A program made the translations under genes and the position numbers. 64,000 nt of DNA from Bifidobacterium asteroides. GTDB lineage: Bacteria; Actinomycetota; Actinomycetes; Actinomycetales; Bifidobacteriaceae. Positions 48,944 to 56,343 of this stretch are shown piece by piece. The stretch is from positions 558,001 to 622,000 of the forward strand of contig NZ_CP048272.1 of the NCBI RefSeq assembly GCF_019469425.1. Direction: 5' to 3'. A model generated the notes under the pieces. It made no database searches, was not told the origin of the DNA, and saw nothing but the letters and a program-made list of their open reading frames with translations. How positions within the stretch are numbered: position 1 is the first letter of the stretch; each line of letters opens with the position of its first letter.

Positions 48944-49267
48944 ATGGCTGACGATCTTAAAATCTCATATGGTGAACTCAGCAGTGCTTCCAGGGTTCTG
49001 AAGAATATAGAAAAGATAATTGGCGATTTTACGGGCGCCGAAGCCGATTTGGATTGCATGGGCCATCCCAGAGTGAGTCAGGCATATGGTGATTGCATAA
49101 CCCGTTTGCATACGCTGAGCCGTAAATACTCCAGGAAGGCGGGTGATCTTGGGTCGATGCTTGACAGTGTGGTCACGGAGTTCCGCAATGCGGACAACAG
49201 GATAGGGGATCAGGCTAGCCAGATACTCAGCCCCAGCTCAAATTCACAGGCGGTGCATCATGACTGA
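48944..49267 (+). CDS. Second WXG100-like small helical protein
   Basis: 107 residues, predicted as two long helices. It begins SYGELSSASRVLKNIE, very like the start of the first WXG100 protein (SYGDLDTAVSDLRN). The turn region reads LDCMGHPRVSQAYGD, so W-x-G is replaced by M-G-H, and there are two Cys residues. AAGGAG at 48929-48934 fits ATG 48944. It overlaps the next gene by 8 nt. Likely an export partner or chaperone for the LXG-like protein two genes downstream, as small Lap proteins are for LXG toxins. Confidence 0.7.
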   Translation: MADDLKISYGELSSASRVLKNIEKIIGDFTGAEADLDCMGHPRVSQAYGDCITRLHTLSRKYSRKAGDLGSMLDSVVTEFRNADNRIGDQASQILSPSSNSQAVHHD

Positions 49268-49880
49268 TCAGGACATCCATTTCAGTATGGCGATCCCCGA
49301 TGACTGGGAACGAATGGATCTTACCGGAAGGGGGAGGCGGGATTACGCCTGCATTCAGGCCCAAAGAGTGGCGGAGCAGATACCGGCTTTGGCGAGCAAA
49401 AGGAAGGTGATAGAGAACAGCCTCTACCATGAGCTCACATCTTCTTGGGCAAAGGGCGTGAGGTATGGGGCCGCAATGGCGCAGCCCACTGCCGATGGGT
49501 TTCTGGACGCTTCGATAACTGTCTCGATCCTTCCTGAGCCTCCTCATCACGACGAAGAGTCTGTTTTCGAGGCGATATCCGCCACCGTCCATGAGAATGA
49601 TGAAGATTCGGATGGTGATGACGAGTCGGATGTTTCGATGATCAATCTGCCCCGGGCGGGGAGGGCGGTGCGGGTTTTGGGGCATCGTACCCTGCACCCG
49701 GGCGAAGGCTCCTCATCCCTCAAGTATTCGATCTTGCAGACTTTTATCCCTTTTGGAGGTCGTGTGGTCATGGTGATGGGTTCCACTTTTTCCTCTGATG
49801 TAGAGGATCAGTTATTTGAATTGTTCGATTTGATCACCGGTACATTGTCGGTATGGCTTGAGAGGGGCGTTGACAGATGA
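49260..49880 (+). CDS. Unknown alpha/beta protein of the type VII locus
   Basis: 206 residues, no signal peptide or membrane helix. The pattern (IHFSMAIPDDWERM at the start, DASITVSILPEPP, an acidic loop EDSDGDDESD, then SILQTFIPFGGRVVMVMGST and LFELFDLITGTLSVWL) resembles the PsbP/Mog1-like fold of LpqN/DcrB-type domains, a weak impression. It is tightly coupled on both sides (8-nt overlap upstream, ATGA downstream), between the small helical protein and the candidate effector. This suggests an adaptor or chaperone for export. Confidence 0.6.
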   Translation: MTDQDIHFSMAIPDDWERMDLTGRGRRDYACIQAQRVAEQIPALASKRKVIENSLYHELTSSWAKGVRYGAAMAQPTADGFLDASITVSILPEPPHHDEESVFEAISATVHENDEDSDGDDESDVSMINLPRAGRAVRVLGHRTLHPGEGSSSLKYSILQTFIPFGGRVVMVMGSTFSSDVEDQLFELFDLITGTLSVWLERGVDR

Positions 49881-51352
49881 GTTTGGGTCTTGACTGGTCC
49901 GTGATCGAGTTATCCATGGATCCTGTACCCGGGGATCCGGCCGGGGTCAGGCAGTGTGCCGCCAAGGCAAGGTCGAAGTCTTCAACAGTGGATTCACTTA
50001 AAGATGATGTGAGCCGAATCAGGTCCGATCACGACAATGGCTCCGTGTTCGTCGGCAAAGCGGCGAACAAGTTTATCTCCAAGCTGGACGATTTTCCCAG
50101 CAACCTTTCCAGCTTATCGAATGGATTGAGCGCGACGTATAAGACCCTGGATTCATGGTCCGCCTGCATGGAGGATTGCCAGCGCAGGGCCGGCAATGCC
50201 TATCATCGGGCGGTGACGGCCAAGAACAGCATTGCCAGTGCGCGGTCAAATCTGGATGGCGCTAGCGGCGACGCATTGAAGGCCAATGCCGACAAGGATC
50301 TGCTACAGGTCAAGCGTACGCTGGGCGCGGATGTCGATGATGCGGATATGCGACGGGCGCAGCGCCGTGCCGACGCGGCCGAGGGGCAGGTGGCTTCTTT
50401 CCGTAGACAGCTGGAAAGCGCGCAGGGATCGTATGATGCAGCTCGGCGCGATGTTCTCAAGGCTGGCGATGAGTACAATAACGGTGCCGACACCGCTGTT
50501 CGCGGGCTGAACGGGGCCCTGGACGATTTGCCGCCTGTCTCAATGTTCGATCGTATCTATTACAGCGATACCTGGCGGACGATCGTCAAAGTCGCAGAGA
50601 TAGCCGGCTATGTTGTTAGCGCAGCGATGATATTGTTAGGGCCTGGAGGCATACTCGGCCTGCTTGCTTTCGCGCTGGCCGCCGTAGGCTTCGCAAATGA
50701 TCTGCTGGCTTATGCCCATGGAGATGAAAATAGGAAGCAATTAGGGCTTGGTGCTCTTTCAATGATTATGTCTTTTCCGGGTGGTGCAGCGAAAGAGGGC
50801 GCAGCTGGTTTGCGGTTTTTCGCCAATTCAAAGGAATTGCCGATGTATCAGCGGGTGATCGGCGGGCTGAATTCGTATGGCCGCAACTCCGGCATGGTCA
50901 CGGATGTCGAGACCGCATTCTGGGCAAGCAATTTTAAATTGTTTGATGAAACTGGCCTCGTTAAGAAAGGGAATGCTATGGGGGTCATTGTGGATCTTGG
51001 CCTCGGAAGAAAAAAGGAAGCGACCCGGATATTCAATGATTATCAGATAAGCGGCTTATTGCCGCATGATTGGAAATGGATACTGGGGAAAAGCGATCTG
51101 TACGGGGTCTTCAACCCGGCGGACGTTGCGACGATAAAGCGGTATGGGCTGGATGCAAGCCGCGAGGCTTTGCGCCAAGACGCAATGAAGAATGTGATCA
51201 AGGATATGGTGGATGCAGAAAAGCGTGTCGAAGACCATAAAGCTGAGGGCAAGAGTGGGCTTGGGGCCGGCTTGACGGAGTGGGCCGGCCTGCTTGCCCC
51301 GGCTGCGCCGGTCCTTGGCCTGGCGGGTGAAGTGGCGGATTCGAGGCTTTGA
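49877..51352 (+). CDS. LXG-like candidate type VII effector
   Basis: 491 residues. The N-terminal 110 residues look like an ESX/LXG-type export domain (WSVIELSMDPVPGDPAGVRQ, then helices with FVGKAANKFISKL). A long coiled coil follows at 120-215 (RRAQRRADAAEGQVASFRRQ), then a hydrophobic hairpin at 235-280 (VVSAAMILLGPGGILGLLAF), then a C-terminal domain of about 200 residues without a recognised toxin fold. There is no classical signal peptide. The architecture matches polymorphic toxins exported by EssC systems, some of which act on membranes through such a hairpin. It starts with ATGA overlap and is followed after 19 nt by a polytopic membrane gene, a fitting immunity candidate. Confidence 0.7.
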   Translation: MSLGLDWSVIELSMDPVPGDPAGVRQCAAKARSKSSTVDSLKDDVSRIRSDHDNGSVFVGKAANKFISKLDDFPSNLSSLSNGLSATYKTLDSWSACMEDCQRRAGNAYHRAVTAKNSIASARSNLDGASGDALKANADKDLLQVKRTLGADVDDADMRRAQRRADAAEGQVASFRRQLESAQGSYDAARRDVLKAGDEYNNGADTAVRGLNGALDDLPPVSMFDRIYYSDTWRTIVKVAEIAGYVVSAAMILLGPGGILGLLAFALAAVGFANDLLAYAHGDENRKQLGLGALSMIMSFPGGAAKEGAAGLRFFANSKELPMYQRVIGGLNSYGRNSGMVTDVETAFWASNFKLFDETGLVKKGNAMGVIVDLGLGRKKEATRIFNDYQISGLLPHDWKWILGKSDLYGVFNPADVATIKRYGLDASREALRQDAMKNVIKDMVDAEKRVEDHKAEGKSGLGAGLTEWAGLLAPAAPVLGLAGEVADSRL

Positions 51353-51357
51353 GCAAG

Positions 51358-52149
51358 GGGGGTGGTGTGTGATGGCTGGTGGTGTTTCTGGTTCTTTGCG
51401 GCTTCCTGTGGGGAAGTCCTGGCTGGAGAGCGCGTCTTCGATCATGTCGCGGGTGGCGGGGTGCGCGCGTCATGCGGCTGCGGGGGAGCGTGCCTTTTCG
51501 CGTGCTGGCGTGGTGCGCAAGCTGGCGGTGTACGGGACGGCTTTCCTGGCGGGGTTCGTGCCGGGCTGGGCGTTCCTGTATGGGGATGAGCAGTGGATGC
51601 GCGACCGTTTCATCCAGTTTTGCGTGGCTGGCCTGTTTTCGGGTTTTGCGATGTGGTGGTTTTTGGGCCGGTTCGAGGACCGTGGGGGGCGTCCGGGGTT
51701 CTGGTGCCTGGCTTTGACGATGCCGATGATGCCCTGCTGGGGGGTGATGTTCGGCGCGATGACCGGTGAGAGTCCGGGGGTGATGCGTTGGGTGTTTGTG
51801 TCGGTGGCTGTGCTGGTGGTGGCTGGGGTGACCTGGCTGCGGTTTGTGTCGGATCGGGTGCGTAACCGTGTGGCGGCGTGGGCGGCTGCGGCTTCGTCGT
51901 GCGTGGTGCCGTCGTGGATGCTGTGCTTGTTGTTCGGGGGTTCTCCCTTGTCGTGCCTGCCTTGGTGCATGGCGGTGGGCGCGGTGGGCGCCTTGTGGTT
52001 TCTGCAGGACTTGTGGGCGATCGACTATTGTGCGGGCGACAACCGTGATGCCGCTTTCGAATGGCTGGCGGCCTGGGCGCTGATCTTCGACCTGATTACC
52101 CTGGTGGCCGCCCTGGCACGCGGCAGCAGCGCCGCACAAGGACAATGAG
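51358..52149. repeat. 792-bp direct repeat, copy 1
   Basis: Matches 55425-56216 with no gaps at an offset of 4,067 bp. I found only three differences, all in the last 160 bp: 51992 C/T, 52079 G/A (both silent) and 52097 T/G (Ile to Met). The repeat contains exactly the polytopic gene plus 14 bp before its ATG. Confidence 0.95.
51372..52148 (+). CDS. Polytopic membrane protein, copy 1 (candidate immunity protein)
   Basis: 258 residues with about seven membrane helices: LAVYGTAFLAGFVPGWAFLY, FIQFCVAGLFSGFAMWWFLG, LALTMPMMPCWGVMFGAM, VFVSVAVLVVAGVTWLRF, AAASSCVVPSWMLCLLFG, MAVGAVGALWFLQDLWAI and LAAWALIFDLITLVAALA. The count and the Asp in the last helix recall Bax-inhibitor-1-like proteins, but this is not secure. 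Coding-strand bases are very G/T-rich (strings of GTG, GCG, TGG codons), unlike neighbouring genes. It begins 19 nt after the candidate effector; only GGGGGTGG serves as a ribosome-binding site. Nearly identical to the gene at 55439. Immunity to the effector is inferred from position. Confidence 0.8.
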   Translation: MAGGVSGSLRLPVGKSWLESASSIMSRVAGCARHAAAGERAFSRAGVVRKLAVYGTAFLAGFVPGWAFLYGDEQWMRDRFIQFCVAGLFSGFAMWWFLGRFEDRGGRPGFWCLALTMPMMPCWGVMFGAMTGESPGVMRWVFVSVAVLVVAGVTWLRFVSDRVRNRVAAWAAAASSCVVPSWMLCLLFGGSPLSCLPWCMAVGAVGALWFLQDLWAIDYCAGDNRDAAFEWLAAWALIFDLITLVAALARGSSAAQGQ

Positions 52150-52431
52150 GGCGTTGCTGGTGAGGAAGCTTTTGGACTTTTGACGTGTCCGTCGTGCATG
52201 TGGTCTGCTTGGCCGCGGTCGGGTTGGATGCCGGCTGTTTCGTTTGCTGCTGCGCGGCAGCAAGTGAAGCCTGCAATATAGGGAATCGTCCTGGACTTTG
52301 CTGGGCTTCAGGCCTTGCGTGAACGATGTCTACAGCCGGAATGCGATCTACGCTGGCTGTCGACGATGAAGTTGGTTGCGGCGGGATCCGTTCTGGCTGA
52401 CCGCTCGAGTTGCATAGAAGGAAAAGGAACC

Positions 52432-52977
52432 ATGGCTGTTGCCTTGTTTGAAGTTAGGCCGCCTCGTGTGGCAGAGATGAAGGGTTTCGAACCCATGTAT
52501 GACGCGACATTGCGAGAATGCCTGCAGCGGCCGTTCTACCTGTTTGCCCGGGGGCGGGGAAGATCGTGCCGCAAGGAGATATGGGTGTTCTTCATCTTTC
52601 TCTCAATTATAGAGTCGTCCCTGAGTAAGATATGCGGCAGGGGAACCTTCATCCCCCTGGTCTTCGACCTGATCATGGCGGTGCCGGAGTATGCAGTGGA
52701 GGTGCGGCGTCTGCATGATTTATTGCTGCCGGGATGGCTGACTTTGATTCCGTACGGTCTTATGGTTATAGCTACGATTGGGCTGGTGAAATCTCGAATG
52801 CTGACTATAGGTGGCGGTCCTTTGCTCTTGGCTGTCATCCCGTTGCTTGTGTCGATGGTGATTCAGCTGGTCATCATGTGCTCGCCTTCCCGGCGTCGTC
52901 ACCGTCCGTCCTTTGACAATGGGGCAATAGGGGCGGGAGTGAACCAGCCGGGTATGACTCGACCTCGGACTGACTAG
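52432..52977 (+). CDS. DUF805-like membrane protein
   Basis: 181 residues. It shows the DUF805 hallmarks FYLFARGRGRSCRKEIWVFF and VRRLHDLLLPGWLTLIP, with about four membrane helices. DUF805 proteins are small inner-membrane proteins of unknown function, often next to secretion or phage genes. ATG 52432 follows AAGGAA. The 282 bp upstream hold no gene; they contain a small hairpin (TTGCTGC / GCAGCAA, 52244-52263). An open frame from 52315 is in phase but lacks a ribosome-binding site. Confidence 0.78.
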   Translation: MAVALFEVRPPRVAEMKGFEPMYDATLRECLQRPFYLFARGRGRSCRKEIWVFFIFLSIIESSLSKICGRGTFIPLVFDLIMAVPEYAVEVRRLHDLLLPGWLTLIPYGLMVIATIGLVKSRMLTIGGGPLLLAVIPLLVSMVIQLVIMCSPSRRRHRPSFDNGAIGAGVNQPGMTRPRTD

Positions 52978-53042
52978 CCTGTACGGCAAGGATCAATGGC
53001 CGGTGAGGAACCGCACGTGTGGATTTATATAAGGAGACTGGG

Positions 53043-53567
53043 ATGACTGATACTGCTGCGGACGTGGAAGGACAGGGAACCGCTGGGGTGAGTGTGGATG
53101 AGCAATTATTGCAAGGCCTTCCGACTCCCGTTGTCCGCATAATACGACTGCTCGCTCAGCGGGGGATACCCTCGTTCGTCGATGCCAGCGGCGGCCCTGT
53201 ACTGGTGCCGCTGGTTGAGTGCGGCATTAATTTTGTAATGAGCAGAAGTCTGGATTCCATTGGTTTCAGAAGTCTGTGGAGCCGGGGATTCAGCTCCGCA
53301 AGGTATCGGGATGCAGTGAATATCTGCGCTGAATGGAACCGATCGGTTGGATATCTCAAGGCCTATGCCACCGAACCCTCCTTAGAGCAGAACCAGGCCG
53401 TCAGGATAGCGGGAGCCGGGCAGATCGTGTGCGACGAGCGGGAAGAGGTGCTTGGACAGCGTCTCGATGATTCCATCTATCTCATACAGAATTTTTATGC
53501 TTGGGTGAATGAGCAATGCCCGGATCCCATACGCATACCGAATGCACCATACGGAAGAAGGGCATGA
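53043..53567 (+). CDS. YbjN-like protein 1
   Basis: 174 residues. Pattern consistent with the YbjN family, whose fold resembles type III secretion chaperones: IRLLAQRGIPSFVDASGGPV at the start of the fold, then ARYRDAVNICAEWNRSVGYLK (the family's N-x-W-N-R-x helix) and YLIQNFYAWVNEQC. AAGGAG lies just before ATG 53043. It is followed by a second, shorter YbjN-like gene, so the pair may form a heterodimer. Suggested role: cytosolic chaperone or adaptor for exported proteins of this locus; not proven by the sequence. Confidence 0.7.
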   Translation: MTDTAADVEGQGTAGVSVDEQLLQGLPTPVVRIIRLLAQRGIPSFVDASGGPVLVPLVECGINFVMSRSLDSIGFRSLWSRGFSSARYRDAVNICAEWNRSVGYLKAYATEPSLEQNQAVRIAGAGQIVCDEREEVLGQRLDDSIYLIQNFYAWVNEQCPDPIRIPNAPYGRRA

Positions 53568-53583
53568 ATAATTGGAACAGCCG

Positions 53584-54003
53584 ATGAAATCCGTGGTTGA
53601 CGGGAAGAGAATACAGCAGTGGTTGGATGCCCAAGGATATCGTGTCGAGTATTATGAGCAGTCCTGGGTCGGTTTATGGGGGAATATTCTGCTCGATTTC
53701 AGCGTACGTGGCGAGCATGATGAGTATCTGGTGGTTCGCGGGACTGAACAGGGCAGTCATCCGAATGATCAGCTCGAGTTGCTTGAGGACTGTTGCAATG
53801 CCTGGAACCGGGGCTATGAGGGGCCGGCTGCCTATCTGCAGAGTTCCGAGGAAGGCCTGGTCTTCCGCACGCTTTTGGTGGTGAACTGCCAGGGCGGCAT
53901 GGACGACGATCAGTTCGATCGCCTGATGAAGTATGCCATGGCGGGTTCGGACGGTTTCCTTGGTTTCGCCCAGGGGCAGCTGTCGAAGATAAGGATGAGC
54001 TAG
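53584..54003 (+). CDS. YbjN-like protein 2
   Basis: 139 residues with the same plan as the preceding gene: IQQWLDAQGYRVEYYEQSWV, LLEDCCNAWNRGYEGPAAYL (again the N-x-W-N-R helix) and FDRLMKYAMAGSDGFLGFA. A TTG at 53572 is in frame; ATG 53584 has GGAAC upstream. The stop is one base before the GTG of the EssB-like gene, so these are cotranscribed. Same inferred chaperone-like role. Confidence 0.65.
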   Translation: MKSVVDGKRIQQWLDAQGYRVEYYEQSWVGLWGNILLDFSVRGEHDEYLVVRGTEQGSHPNDQLELLEDCCNAWNRGYEGPAAYLQSSEEGLVFRTLLVVNCQGGMDDDQFDRLMKYAMAGSDGFLGFAQGQLSKIRMS

Positions 54004-54004
54004 G

Positions 54005-55315
54005 GTGAAGTGCAGGGTCAGGCGTGACCGTGCTTCCGGAGCTCGCACGCTGGCGGTAAAACCGACCCGGGGTGAAATACCTGACCTGGCGCTGGCTCAG
54101 GTTCTGCTTTCGGGAAGGTATGCGGATTACCTGCTTCCTTTCACCTACGAAGGGGATCTGCGAGATGCCAGGTTCTACTATGATTTGACCGGAGCCACAT
54201 CCCTGGGCCGTGTTCTGCGGCATGGCATGACCGCGGACCGGTATGCCGGGGTTTTGCAGGCCATAGGGGATGTGGCTCGGGTGTGCGCGGAGGAGCGCGC
54301 GGTCCTGCAGACCGTGCTCTGGCATCAGGATTACCTCTACTTTGCCGGTGATGACACGGTTCCGCGAATGATGCAGGTTCCCATCGTCAATGGTCCTTAC
54401 TTCGATGCCAGTCCCCTTTCCCTGCTTTTCAGACTCAGCAAGGTCGACACTGGCGCTTTCGGGCACCCGGAGTGGTCGCGGTCGGTTGAGGCGTTCACGC
54501 GAACAAGCAAGGAGTTCAGTACGGATGCCTACCATGCCATGCTGGCATCGATCCTTCCGGCAGGCAGGCCCCGGACCCTGCCGGGAGGCGATGGCGCCAG
54601 CGCCGCATCCTCGGGCTTTGAAACCCGGAGCCAGAACGATGCCGGGACGGGCTCATCCGGCACGGATCCGACCGGGGATCATGCGGGTGAATCCCATGGC
54701 GAGGAAGATGAATACTACTCGGAAACGATTCTCAAGCTGCCGGAGGAGGGAGCTGCCGCGGGGGCTCCCTCTGGGGATCGGGCTCTGGAACCCGATGACC
54801 ATCCGGGAATTCGACTTTCGGATGAGGGCAATGACGGGGACACCGTTCTGGACATGTCCCCTCATCCCGACCAGGACATACGCAGGGCGGGCGAGGCCTC
54901 CGGCCTTTCCGGCGATGAGGGGCCGGCCAGCCCCAACATGAGCAGGTGGCCCCGCTTCCGTGTCACCAGGATCCGGGATGGATACCAGGTGGATTGCAAC
55001 CAGGATACGGCCACCATAGGGAGATCGGCCCGGGCTGACATCCATATGGGCGGCAATACGAACGTCAGCAGGATACATGCCCAAATCAGCCGTCTGCCTG
55101 GTGGCGGGTTCGAGATAACAGACCGGCATTCCTCCAATGGGACCAGGGTGTCCGGCCGTCTGCTCGCGCCTGGTGAAACTGCGCCTATCGGCCCTTCGGG
55201 CGCCTTCTCACTTGCTGATTCCGACTTCGTGATCGAAGAGCTTGACCACGACGGGGCGACGGGGCCGTGGAGCGGTTCTTCTTCTCCCTCTGGCCTAGGA
55301 GATAATGATGTCTGA
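54005..55315 (+). CDS. EssB-like / DUF6382-like protein fused to an FHA domain
   Basis: 436 residues. The N-terminal 185 residues resemble the pseudokinase-like part of EssB/DUF6382 proteins: YLLPFTYEGDLRDARFYYDL, TGATSLGRVL, and LWHQDYLYFAGDD, matching the usual HPENLYF-type turn. A disordered acidic linker (185-315) contains two pT-like motifs, EEDEYYSETILKL (near 240) and GNDGDTVLDMS (near 278). The C-terminal FHA domain has TIGRSARADIHM, VSRIHAQIS and DRHSSNGTRV. EssB is a core part of Firmicute type VII machines. No membrane helix is visible, unlike EssB. A phospho-switch, in which a phosphorylated linker binds its own FHA as in GarA, is plausible. GTG start with AGGATGAG upstream. Confidence 0.75.
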   Translation: MKCRVRRDRASGARTLAVKPTRGEIPDLALAQVLLSGRYADYLLPFTYEGDLRDARFYYDLTGATSLGRVLRHGMTADRYAGVLQAIGDVARVCAEERAVLQTVLWHQDYLYFAGDDTVPRMMQVPIVNGPYFDASPLSLLFRLSKVDTGAFGHPEWSRSVEAFTRTSKEFSTDAYHAMLASILPAGRPRTLPGGDGASAASSGFETRSQNDAGTGSSGTDPTGDHAGESHGEEDEYYSETILKLPEEGAAAGAPSGDRALEPDDHPGIRLSDEGNDGDTVLDMSPHPDQDIRRAGEASGLSGDEGPASPNMSRWPRFRVTRIRDGYQVDCNQDTATIGRSARADIHMGGNTNVSRIHAQISRLPGGGFEITDRHSSNGTRVSGRLLAPGETAPIGPSGAFSLADSDFVIEELDHDGATGPWSGSSSPSGLGDNDV

Positions 55316-55424
55316 GTCGAGCGGCGGGCGTGCCGGTGCCAGGGGATGTCGGATGCTTTATTCTGGTGGAGGCAGTGACGGTCCGAGTGGTCGGCAGCTG
55401 CTCTTTCCTTGTGTGATGTTGCCC

Positions 55425-56216
55425 GGGGGTGGTGTGTGATGGCTGGTGGTGTTTCTGGTTCTTTGCGGCTTCCTGTGGGGAAGTCCTGGCTGGAGAGCGC
55501 GTCTTCGATCATGTCGCGGGTGGCGGGGTGCGCGCGTCATGCGGCTGCGGGGGAGCGTGCCTTTTCGCGTGCTGGCGTGGTGCGCAAGCTGGCGGTGTAC
55601 GGGACGGCTTTCCTGGCGGGGTTCGTGCCGGGCTGGGCGTTCCTGTATGGGGATGAGCAGTGGATGCGCGACCGTTTCATCCAGTTTTGCGTGGCTGGCC
55701 TGTTTTCGGGTTTTGCGATGTGGTGGTTTTTGGGCCGGTTCGAGGACCGTGGGGGGCGTCCGGGGTTCTGGTGCCTGGCTTTGACGATGCCGATGATGCC
55801 CTGCTGGGGGGTGATGTTCGGCGCGATGACCGGTGAGAGTCCGGGGGTGATGCGTTGGGTGTTTGTGTCGGTGGCTGTGCTGGTGGTGGCTGGGGTGACC
55901 TGGCTGCGGTTTGTGTCGGATCGGGTGCGTAACCGTGTGGCGGCGTGGGCGGCTGCGGCTTCGTCGTGCGTGGTGCCGTCGTGGATGCTGTGCTTGTTGT
56001 TCGGGGGTTCTCCCTTGTCGTGCCTGCCTTGGTGCATGGCGGTGGGCGCGGTGGGCGCTTTGTGGTTTCTGCAGGACTTGTGGGCGATCGACTATTGTGC
56101 GGGCGACAACCGTGATGCCGCTTTCGAATGGCTGGCGGCCTGGGCACTGATCTTCGACCTGATGACCCTGGTGGCCGCCCTGGCACGCGGCAGCAGCGCC
56201 GCACAAGGACAATGAG
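55425..56216. repeat. 792-bp direct repeat, copy 2
   Basis: Copy of 51358-52149 on the same strand, ungapped, three substitutions (56059, 56146, 56164). No insertion-sequence ends or target duplications are visible at its borders. Confidence 0.95.
55439..56215 (+). CDS. Polytopic membrane protein, copy 2
   Basis: 258 residues, identical to the protein at 51372 except Met for Ile in the last helix (IFDLMTLVAALA). It lies 123 nt after the EssB-like gene, with no adjacent candidate effector, and thus looks like an orphan duplicate. The recent copying or gene conversion is clear from the near-perfect DNA identity. If copy 1 is an immunity protein, this copy would raise dosage or protect against kin. 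Confidence 0.8.
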   Translation: MAGGVSGSLRLPVGKSWLESASSIMSRVAGCARHAAAGERAFSRAGVVRKLAVYGTAFLAGFVPGWAFLYGDEQWMRDRFIQFCVAGLFSGFAMWWFLGRFEDRGGRPGFWCLALTMPMMPCWGVMFGAMTGESPGVMRWVFVSVAVLVVAGVTWLRFVSDRVRNRVAAWAAAASSCVVPSWMLCLLFGGSPLSCLPWCMAVGAVGALWFLQDLWAIDYCAGDNRDAAFEWLAAWALIFDLMTLVAALARGSSAAQGQ

Positions 56217-56343
56217 CATGCCCCAGGATGTGGACTTTTTATGGCTGGGTAGCGCGAAGTGATGGACAGACAGGGGCCGAAAGCGCAGCGTGGCGTGGAA
56301 TGTGAGCGTTTGTCCCCTGGCTGATTGATTCAGAGGCATGTTT

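Noticed and set aside
52244-52263. Small hairpin TTGCTGC/GCAGCAA as terminator of the effector unit
   Set aside because: No T-run follows and the stem is short; mentioned only as a landmark.
51470-52276. Antisense frames of 166 and more codons within the duplicated membrane gene
   Set aside because: They are Arg/His/Pro-rich and lack ribosome-binding sites; the plus frame has clean membrane helices.
51372-56215. Reading the duplicated membrane genes as transposon-borne
   Set aside because: The repeat borders fall just outside the gene, without inverted ends or target-site duplications; gene duplication or conversion explains it better.
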